From NCBI RefSeq assembly GCF_051859125.1, contig NZ_JBHYGG010000190.1, forward strand, positions 1 through 64,000: a DNA stretch of 64,000 bases. The letters are read 5' to 3'. The translations under genes were made by a program, and so were the position numbers. Below the pieces are notes generated by a model. It did no database searches. It saw only the letters and a list, made by a program, of their open reading frames with translations, and was not told the origin of the DNA. Below, one piece after another: positions 58,439 to 64,000 of this stretch (position 1 is its first letter; each line of letters begins with the position of its first letter). The DNA comes from Gemmata sp051859125 (GTDB lineage: Bacteria > Planctomycetota > Planctomycetia > Gemmatales > Gemmataceae).

Positions 58439-58920
58439 CGGCAACTCCGGCGGCCCGACTGGGGCGTGCGACAGGGGACGCGATCCCAGCCCGTTATATG
58501 CCGCCACCGGCCGCCCGCACACCGACCCGGCACGCGCCGGCGGGCTCGGGTGTGCCACTCGAAGTGGGCAGTGGGCAGTGGGCAGTGGGCAGTGGGCAGA
58601 AGCCAGAAAGCGAGAATCGGGCACGGGCACGGGCTGGGGCAGGGGCACGGACGGGAAGACCCGGGGCCGGCCGCGCGCTCCGGTCCTGGTCCGTGCCCGC
58701 GTGCGTGCCCGTGCCCGTGCCCGATTGTCTTCCCCGTCTTCCCGTCTTCCCGTCTTCCTGTCCTCTGTCCTCTGTCCTCTGTCCTCTGTCCTCGGCCGCC
58801 GAATCCGTATTGTTCTGCCAGGGCGTGGCGGCCTAACATCCCGGCCCGGTCACACCAGCCGGCCGGCCCGCGTGTGGGTGGTCGGATCGGTACCCGTTCA
58901 CCCAGGTGGAGAAGGTTGCT
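58439..58920. other. Divergent spacer rich in composite palindrome
   Basis: This 482-bp spacer between the divergent sucC and secreted-protein genes holds no gene. Most of it (58564-58803) is the composite palindrome; promoters for both neighbours must lie in the edges or inside the repeat. Confidence 0.5.
58564..58803. repeat. Composite palindrome of three families
   Basis: Order, left to right: cagtgggcagtggg tandem units (58564-58600); gggcacgggcacggg (58617-58650); a central region; the complementary ccgtgcccgcgtgcgtgccc (58690-58720); and tgtcctctgtcctctgtcct (58750-58795). The inner gggcacg arms pair, while the outer arms belong to different families and do not pair with each other. 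Confidence 0.85.
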
Positions 58921-59484
58921 ATGCGGAATCAGGCGTTTGCGGTCGCGGTGGTGGCCCTGTGGGCCGGCGCGGCGGCGGCCCAGGACACGGTCGAGAACCC
59001 CGAGTTCGCGAGCTGGTCGAAGTTCCCCAAGGGGACGGCGGCGACGCTCAAGGTCACCTCGTCGGCGGCCGGCACCACGTCCGAGACGACGATGGTCAGC
59101 ACCCTCGTCGAGGTCGGGGCCGACAAGCTCGTGATCGAGACGGTGACGGCCCTCAAGGCGAACGGGATGGAGTTCAAGCAGCCGGCGCTGAAGCGCGACG
59201 TGACCAAGACGGTCGCGGTGCCCAAGGGCGTGAAGAAGGAGGACTTCACCGGGGGCAAGCCGCCGGGCACCGTCGAGGAGGGGACCGAGACGGTCAAGAT
59301 CTCGGGGACCGAGGTGAAGGCGAAGTGGTACAAGTACAAGACCGAGGCCGGCGGGGTGACCATCGAGTCGAAGATGTGGACCGCCACCGACGTTCCCGGG
59401 ATAATGGTCAAGATGGAGAGCACCACCACCGGGTCGCTGGCCAGCACAACCAAGATGGAACTGGTCGAGATCAAGAAGCCGTGA
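58921..59484 (+). CDS. Secreted beta-rich protein, unknown function
   Basis: Encodes 187 residues. The signal peptide MRNQAFAVAVVALWAGAAAA is followed by a Thr/Val/Lys-rich beta sequence (AATLKVTSSAAGTTSETTMV, ADKLVIETVTALKANGMEFK, TVKISGTEVKAKWYKYKTEA), without recognised domain. It resembles secreted planctomycete lipocalin-like or YceI-like sheets by pattern alone. GGAGAAGG precedes ATG at 58921; a GTG five codons upstream would disrupt that site. Confidence 0.6.
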   Translation: MRNQAFAVAVVALWAGAAAAQDTVENPEFASWSKFPKGTAATLKVTSSAAGTTSETTMVSTLVEVGADKLVIETVTALKANGMEFKQPALKRDVTKTVAVPKGVKKEDFTGGKPPGTVEEGTETVKISGTEVKAKWYKYKTEAGGVTIESKMWTATDVPGIMVKMESTTTGSLASTTKMELVEIKKP

Positions 59485-59496
59485 CGCGCACCTGTC

Positions 59497-59574
59497 GAGC
59501 CACGGGTTCACCCCCGTGGCTCTGGGCAGGGCGAACCCTGAGCGCCGCCACCACGGGGGCGAGCCCCGTGGCTC
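59497..59574. repeat. Intergenic palindrome pair with one gcgaaccctgagc arm
   Basis: Two hairpins, gccacgggttcacccccgtggc (59499-59520) and ccacgggggcgagccccgtgg (59551-59571), can also pair with each other. Between them, gggcgaaccctgagcgcc is a single unpaired arm of the gcgaaccctgagc family. Confidence 0.75.
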
Positions 59575-59614
59575 AACAGAGACAGCCCCGCCCCGCGGTT
59601 CGTAAACTGGCCGC

Positions 59615-60259
59615 ATGGCCATCCAGATTCTCACCATCGAGTCAGCCCCGTTCGCCGAGAACTCGTACGTCCTGTGGCGCGAGGGCGGGACCGAGGCGCT
59701 CGTCATCGACCCCGGGTTCGAGCCGGACCTGATCCGCGAGGCGCTCGCCGACAACGGCCTGACGCTCGCCGCGATTGTCTGCACCCACGGGCACGTCGAC
59801 CACATCGCCGGCAACACCGACCTGAAGCGGGCCTTCCCCGACGCACCCATTTACATCGGCACCCGCGACGCCGCGTTCCTCACCGACCCGGTCGTGAACA
59901 TGAGCGCCGCGTTCGGGTTCAGCGTCACCAGCCCGCCGGCCGACCACCTGGTGAACGAGGGCGACAAGTTTACCGCCGCCGGGATCGAGCTGGAGGTGTT
60001 CGACATCCCGGGCCACTCGCCGGGGCACGTCGTCTATCTGGTGCGCGAGATGAAGCCGCTGGTGGTGCTGGGCGGCGACGTGCTGTTCCGCGGGAGCGTG
60101 GGCCGCACCGACTTCCCGGGCGGGAGCTTCCCGCTGCTGCGTGCCGGGATCGAGCGGGTGCTGTGGCCGCTGCCCCCCGACACCGTGGTCTACCCCGGCC
60201 ACGGCCCGGTCACCACCGTCGGCCACGAGAAGAAGACGAACCCGTTCCTGATGGACTGA
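59615..60259 (+). CDS. MBL-fold metallo-hydrolase (glyoxalase II-like)
   Basis: Encodes 214 residues. The zinc motif THGHVDH provides His58, His60, Asp62 and His63. Further ligands are the His in GHSPGH and the Asp in GGDVLFRGSVGRTD, and the tail VYPGHGPVTTVGHEK is typical of YcbL/glyoxalase II-type hydrolases of thioesters. Length suits the small bacterial YcbL-like type. No rhodanese or other partner is adjacent. ATG start at 59615, with coding beginning 40 bases after a palindrome. Confidence 0.9.
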   Translation: MAIQILTIESAPFAENSYVLWREGGTEALVIDPGFEPDLIREALADNGLTLAAIVCTHGHVDHIAGNTDLKRAFPDAPIYIGTRDAAFLTDPVVNMSAAFGFSVTSPPADHLVNEGDKFTAAGIELEVFDIPGHSPGHVVYLVREMKPLVVLGGDVLFRGSVGRTDFPGGSFPLLRAGIERVLWPLPPDTVVYPGHGPVTTVGHEKKTNPFLMD

Positions 60260-60303
60260 GGCGAAGTTACTGGGGAGCGGCGAGCGGGTTCGGCCGGATT
60301 CGC

Positions 60304-60801
60304 TCACGTCCAAGACCAGAAGCACGTACTCAAGAAGGCCCCCGACGCGCGGTCCAGTCGGACCAGTCTCTCGTCCCTGAACAGTAACTCCACGCCGTGC
60401 TCTTCCTCCCACGCCGGATCGCCCTGGACGAACACGAACCGGCTTCCATTCGGCCCTTGTAGCGGCACGAGGATCGTCGTCCACCGGACGAACTCCCATA
60501 CCCGCTCCGGACCGTCTATCTCCGGCCCCTCACCGGTCGCGTCGCGGACCGCGCGGTAGTCGTCGAACAACCGCTCGGTGAGGTCGTCTCGCTTGCTGGC
60601 AGGGATGCCCAGGAACCCGGCGATTGCCCACAGTTGGTCAGGCTGCACCTCCGCCCCATCTGTGTACACCGCGACCGGAACCTCGGCCCCGAGGAGAGGG
60701 CAGGGCGCCTGCTCAACGGAGCGGAGGAACGAGCCGTCACGCACCAGCGGCATCACTTGGAAGTCCTCCGTGATCGGATGTGGAATTCGTCTGCTCCGCA
60801 C
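60304..60801 (-). CDS. DUF6985-like protein
   Basis: Encodes about 165 residues if the GTG at 60801 is used, or 149 from ATG at 60753. The sequence has the look of the DUF6985 group: ITEDFQVMPLVRDGSFLRSV, LGAEVPVAVYTDGAEVQPDQ, and LFDDYRAVRDATG, a small alpha+beta protein found in scattered bacteria. The longer start keeps the short PHPITEDF leader typical of the group. Farther upstream in-frame sequence runs through a palindrome and is not credible as coding. No known function. Confidence 0.55.
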   Translation of the reverse strand: MRSRRIPHPITEDFQVMPLVRDGSFLRSVEQAPCPLLGAEVPVAVYTDGAEVQPDQLWAIAGFLGIPASKRDDLTERLFDDYRAVRDATGEGPEIDGPERVWEFVRWTTILVPLQGPNGSRFVFVQGDPAWEEEHGVELLFRDERLVRLDRASGAFLSTCFWSWT

Positions 60802-61203
60802 GCAACCGAGCCTAAGCGGGGGGCCGGCACGACGCAAGAAGCTGTAGCCCCAGAGGGGCGACCGAGGGTAGCCAGGGGTGCGGCCCGCTTCGGGCAAACC
60901 CCTGGCGGGCGACGCGGAACGCCGGGGACCAGGGGTTGCGCTCGAGGACTCGCTCCACCCCTGGCTACCATCGGTCGCCGCATCCGCGGCGACATCGGGT
61001 GCCCCGTGCCTCCCCGCCTTCTCTCCGTGCCCGTGCCCGATTCCTGTCTGCCCACTCCCCACTCCCCGCTCCCATCCGCACCCGGGCATTTCCCAATCAC
61101 CCCGGTTCCACTGTTTACCCACCCCGGTCCGTGAGATATAGTTAGGGATTGAATCATCCCCGCCGCGTCGTCGGCCCCGTGACGTTCTTGTGAGACTCCC
61201 GGC
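60802..61203. other. Divergent spacer before the metallophosphoesterase
   Basis: This 402-bp region has no gene. It holds the palindrome at 60857-60979 and pyrimidine-only words (cgtgcccgtgcccgattcct, ctgcccactccccactcccc) at 61020-61070, resembling right arms of other families without left partners. An AT-rich stretch, ccgtgagatatagttaggga at 61128-61147, is a candidate promoter for the downstream gene. Confidence 0.45.
60857..60979. repeat. Intergenic palindrome, gcgaccgagggtagccaggg type
   Basis: Arms at 60857-60880 and 60956-60979 pair over 24 bases with one mismatch (ggcgaccgagggtagccagg...). A second ccaggggt word lies inside. It sits in a divergent spacer. The word gcgaccgaggg also appears at 18298. 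Confidence 0.82.
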
Positions 61204-61950
61204 GTGAAGGCGATCATCAGCGACATCCACGGCAACCTGGAGGCGCTCCAGGCCGTGCTGGCCGACATCAGGTCGCAGGGCATCTCCGACATCTACTGCC
61301 TGGGCGACATCGTCGGGTACGGGCCGAACCCCCGCGAGTGCGTCGACCTGGTGATGGAGTGCAAGCTCGTCATCCTCGGGAACCACGACCAGGGCGCGAT
61401 GTTCGACCCGGACGGGTTCAACAAGTCGGCCGAGCAGGCGATCTTCTGGACCCGCCAGCAACTCGAGTCGTCCGGCGAGCCCCGGCCGGTCCGCGAGAAG
61501 CGGTGGGAGTTCCTCGCCGAGCGGCCCCGCAGCCACCGCGAGAACGGGTACCTGTTCGTCCACGGCAGCGCCCGCAACCCGCTCAACGAGTACGTGTTCC
61601 CCGAGGACGTGTACAACCAGCGGAAGATGGAGCGGATCTTCGCCCTCGTCGAGCGGTACTGCTTCCAGGGGCACACCCACGTCCCCGGCGTGTTCACCGA
61701 CAGCATGCAGTTCATGAGCCCCGACGAGATCGAGTTCGTCTACAAACTCGACGGCCGCAAGACCCTGTGCAACGTCGGCAGCGTCGGCCAGCCCCGCGAC
61801 GGCAACTGGCGGTCCTGCTACGTCGTCCTCGACAACGACACCATCAAGTTCCGCCGCGTCGAGTACGACTGGCAGAAGACCCGCGAGAAGATCTACGACA
61901 TCCCCGACCTCGACAACTTCCTCGGCGACCGCCTCGGCGAGGGGCGGTAG
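61204..61950 (+). CDS. Calcineurin-like metallophosphoesterase (YfcE/MJ0936-like)
   Basis: Encodes 248 residues. The metal-binding motifs are complete: ISDIHGN (DxH), LGDIVGYGPNP (GDxxGYG), LGNHDQG (GNHD) and later FVHGS and GHTHVPG. The strand order matches single-domain phosphodiesterases related to YfcE. The GTG at 61204 fits the first motif only six codons on. Substrates in the family include cyclic nucleotides and phosphodiesters. No neighbour suggests a specific role. Confidence 0.9.
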   Translation: MKAIISDIHGNLEALQAVLADIRSQGISDIYCLGDIVGYGPNPRECVDLVMECKLVILGNHDQGAMFDPDGFNKSAEQAIFWTRQQLESSGEPRPVREKRWEFLAERPRSHRENGYLFVHGSARNPLNEYVFPEDVYNQRKMERIFALVERYCFQGHTHVPGVFTDSMQFMSPDEIEFVYKLDGRKTLCNVGSVGQPRDGNWRSCYVVLDNDTIKFRRVEYDWQKTREKIYDIPDLDNFLGDRLGEGR

Positions 61951-61959
61951 GTTTGGTGG

Positions 61960-62043
61960 TTGGGGATCGGAGGTCGGAGATTGGAAGGCACGGCCGCCCG
62001 GTGGCAGCCCCCGATTTCCAATCCCCGACCTCCAATTCCCAAC
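61960..62043. repeat. Intergenic palindrome, gattgggggtcgg family
   Basis: The left arm ttggggatcggaggtcggag (from 61960) pairs with the right arm ccccgacctccaattcccaa (about 62023-62042). It is related to the element at 31024-31110 by the gattgg/ccaat words. Confidence 0.78.
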
Positions 62044-62120
62044 TTTCCTGAGCGAATCACCTGGAGCCCACGGACACCGCGTCCGCGGGCTTTCGAGTTC
62101 CCCGGGGGCGGCCGGTGCCC

Positions 62121-62182
62121 GGCGACCCTGAGCGCCAGCGAGGGGGTGCGCCCCACCCCCTCGCTGGCGCTCAGGGTTCGCC
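62121..62182. repeat. Intergenic palindrome, gcgaaccctgagc family (copy 3)
   Basis: Arms at 62121-62148 and 62154-62182 pair over 28 bases with a one-base bulge (ggcgaccctgagcgccagcg...). The core agcgccagcgagggggtg is nearly identical to copy 2 at 27327. It lies between tandem plus-strand genes. Confidence 0.9.
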
Positions 62183-62286
62183 CCGTAGACGTTGGCGGCT
62201 CGCGCCACCAATCAGAGACGCTCGACGCCTCTCGCATAAGATACCCGTTGCCCCAATTACCGCCGCACGCACGAACGGCCGCCGCA

Positions 62287-64000
62287 ATGCGCAATAATGT
62301 CCTGAACGTCCTGATCTTCGCGGGCCTGTCGGTCGGGTTCTACTACTTCTGGATCTACGCCGAGAAGAACTGGCTCGCCCCGCCCAAGCCGCCCGCGGCC
62401 AAGACGGACGAGCCCGAACTCACCCCCGAAGAGGTGGAGAAGCGGGCCGCCGAGCAGAAGGCGCGCGACGAGAAGCAGGCGGCCACCGCCGCCGTCGCCG
62501 GCGCGGCCGCGGCGAGTACCGACCCGAAGGCCCCGAAGCCGCCCGAGGTCCGCGTCACCGAACCGCCGAAGCCGACGCCCCGCGAGCGCCCCACGCTCAT
62601 CCGCATGGGCGACGGCACGTTCTACAACCAGGTGCTCCTGAGCACCCGCGGCGGCGGCGTCCAGCAGATCGTGCTCCCGCGGTTCGACGAGGCCGACCGC
62701 CTCGGCCGCGAGGTCAAGGGCACCCCGCTGTACCTCGTCCCCGGCGTGCCCCGGGTCCGCGGCCGGTTCTCGCTCCCCGAGCCCAGCTTCGCGGCGCTCG
62801 CCGTCTCCGGCGTGCCGCCGACCGTCCTCGGCAAGCTCGAAGAGCTGAAGGGCAAGGACTTCAGGACGTGGGACGCGGTCGCCGTCGAACTCGCCCGCGT
62901 CCTCGGGCCGGACGACGCCGAGCGGTACGAGCCGGCGATCCTGCGCGCCGCCCGCGTCCGCGAGCCGGACCTCGCCGACAGCTACCCGACGCCCGACCTG
63001 CAACCCGGCCCGGTGCCCGCCGGCACGCGCCTCGCCGAACCGTCGTATGCGATCTTCCACTACCCCACGCCCGACGAGAAGACCCCCGACACGAAGCTCG
63101 GCGAGATGGCCTGGAAGGTCGTTTCGGAGGAGCACCCCGAGGGCGGCGACCACAAGGTCGTGTTCGAGGCCGAACTCGGCGAGCCGCACTTCTTCAAGTT
63201 CCGCAAGACGTACACGCTGGGGCCGAAGGACTACCACATCAGCCTCCGCGTCGAGATCGAGCGGCTCCCGGGCGGGGCGAAGGGCAAGCACCCGCTGCGG
63301 TACCAGCTCTCCGGCCCCCGCGGGCTGCCGATCGAGGGCGAGTGGTACACGAACACGTTCCGCACGGCGCTGATCGGCTGGAACGACCGCAAGGGCGCGC
63401 CGCGGCGGCAGTACGAGCCGGCCACCGAGGTCGCGGCCAAGCGCGGCGGCGAGCCCGTGCCCAAGGGCGAGAACACGTTCAAGTACATGGCCGTCGCCAC
63501 CCAGTACTTCGCGTCCGCGGTCGCAATCGACGACACCGCCGAGGGCGCGGCGAAGAACCCGTGGGCCTACGTCCGGGCGACTACCGAGCTGCCGTTCGAC
63601 AAGAAGGCCGACCGCAACGTCCCGTACTTCGACGACGTGACCGTGCGGGCCGCGTCCGACGTGATCGACCTCGCCCCGGGCGAGCCGGCCGTCGTCCACA
63701 GCTACGTCATCTACAACGGCCCGGCGAAGGTGAAGCTCCTCGGGCTCATGGAGGGGAACCGGGCCGTCGAGCAGCCGCTCGTGGACCGGTACCAGGACCG
63801 GCTCGGGCTGCGGACCGTCACCGACTACCAGTCCCCGACGTGGCTCGGGTCGTTCGCCAGCGCGATCTACTGGACCGACCTCGTCATCATGTTCACGAAC
63901 CTGATGCACTGGCTCCTCGCGGCGATCCACACGGTCGTGCCGAACTGGGCGCTGTGCATCGTGTGCCTCACCGTCATCGTCCGGCTCGTGCTGCTCGTGC
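62287..64000 (+). CDS. yidC: Membrane protein insertase YidC (5' part)
   Basis: The first 571 codons are present and the gene runs off the window. YidC inserts proteins into the inner membrane alone or with SecYEG. The N-terminal helix NVLNVLIFAGLSVGFYYFWI (ATG at 62287) is followed by a low-complexity Ala/Pro/Lys linker, a large periplasmic beta-domain (VRAASDVIDLAPGEPAVVHS and a KFRKTYTLGPKDYHISLRVE strand) and, near the edge, FTNLMHWLLAAIHTVVPNWA, which begins the conserved insertase core. The periplasmic domain is larger than in E. coli, as in other planctomycetes. The C-terminal core is missing here because of the window edge. Confidence 0.9.
   Translation, partial: MRNNVLNVLIFAGLSVGFYYFWIYAEKNWLAPPKPPAAKTDEPELTPEEVEKRAAEQKARDEKQAATAAVAGAAAASTDPKAPKPPEVRVTEPPKPTPRERPTLIRMGDGTFYNQVLLSTRGGGVQQIVLPRFDEADRLGREVKGTPLYLVPGVPRVRGRFSLPEPSFAALAVSGVPPTVLGKLEELKGKDFRTWDAVAVELARVLGPDDAERYEPAILRAARVREPDLADSYPTPDLQPGPVPAGTRLAEPSYAIFHYPTPDEKTPDTKLGEMAWKVVSEEHPEGGDHKVVFEAELGEPHFFKFRKTYTLGPKDYHISLRVEIERLPGGAKGKHPLRYQLSGPRGLPIEGEWYTNTFRTALIGWNDRKGAPRRQYEPATEVAAKRGGEPVPKGENTFKYMAVATQYFASAVAIDDTAEGAAKNPWAYVRATTELPFDKKADRNVPYFDDVTVRAASDVIDLAPGEPAVVHSYVIYNGPAKVKLLGLMEGNRAVEQPLVDRYQDRLGLRTVTDYQSPTWLGSFASAIYWTDLVIMFTNLMHWLLAAIHTVVPNWALCIVCLTVIVRLVLLV

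Larger units (their letters stand above)
61951..62286. other. Spacer upstream of yidC
   Basis: This 336-bp region has no gene. It carries the two palindromes at 61960-62043 and 62121-62182. Sequence between 62215 and 62286 (ctcgcataagatacccgttg) may contain a promoter, but this is speculative. Confidence 0.45.

Noticed and set aside
61044..61140. A CRISPR-like array in the pyrimidine-rich stretch.
   Set aside because: Repeat units are short, of variable spacing and lack unique spacers of constant length; they match the palindrome families instead.
62257..63930. A 557-codon minus-strand frame at the right edge.
   Set aside because: It is the antisense shadow of yidC, whose N-terminal helix and periplasmic domain are recognisable on the plus strand. 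Its product is Arg/Val/Leu-rich without any domain.

Overview
The window is high-GC DNA (most coding stretches look close to two thirds G+C) from a planctomycete, most likely of the Gemmataceae (Gemmata-like). The evidence is a set of lineage-typical proteins: a BBP7-type outer-membrane beta-barrel protein, a TIGR03009 protein, a TIGR02996 protein, a surface protein opening with the planctomycete LEALEVRxCPA-like leader, the NfeD/NfeD/FloA cluster and many secreted proteins of unknown function. Two runs of 10 N (24553-24562 and 43867-43876) mark assembly joins. I support 56 protein genes, two tRNAs (Ile-GAT and selenocysteine-TCA), several terminators and an unusually dense set of intergenic palindromes.

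Layout. 63-9468 (minus): a TAT-exported esterase, an endonuclease III-like iron-sulfur protein, then rbfA, ylxP, infB and nusA, the conserved transcription/translation cluster read from nusA downward. 9837-16050: membrane proteins, a BBP7 protein, a dehydrogenase, secreted unknowns and a TIGR03009 protein. 16186-28550: an S9 peptidase, an RTX-CAP surface protein, Nudix, GNAT, tRNA-Ile, an amidohydrolase, a zinc-ribbon membrane protein, nicotinamidase, an ARPP-1 protein, TIGR02996, a JAMM peptidase and a methyltransferase. 28804-33996: an NfeD-NfeD-FloA membrane-organisation operon with a fourth gene. 34067-43656: TIM-barrel epimerase, phosphatase-family protein, aldo/keto reductase, a toxin-antitoxin pair, debranching enzyme, chalcone-isomerase-like protein, alpha/beta hydrolase, dtd and a secretin-N-like protein. 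44006-55940: an orphan OmpR-type regulator, WD40 protein, M28 peptidase, DUF4291, BON protein, 2Fe-2S ferredoxin, hydrolases, hisI and apt. 56065-64000: tRNA-Sec, a lipoprotein, sucC, a secreted protein, an MBL hydrolase, a metallophosphoesterase and the 5' part of yidC.

Most genes are housekeeping or secreted/envelope functions in short transcription units. The clear multi-gene units are nusA-infB-ylxP-rbfA, nfeD-nfeD-floA, the toxin-antitoxin pair and the apt/membrane/hisI run.

The most unusual feature is the spacers. More than 25 intergenic regions hold long inverted repeats belonging to at least eight recurring sequence families, often nested. Their two arms differ between copies in matched ways that keep the palindrome. 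They occur between tandem, convergent and divergent genes alike, so they are not simply terminators. Both assembly gaps lie inside members of one of these families.
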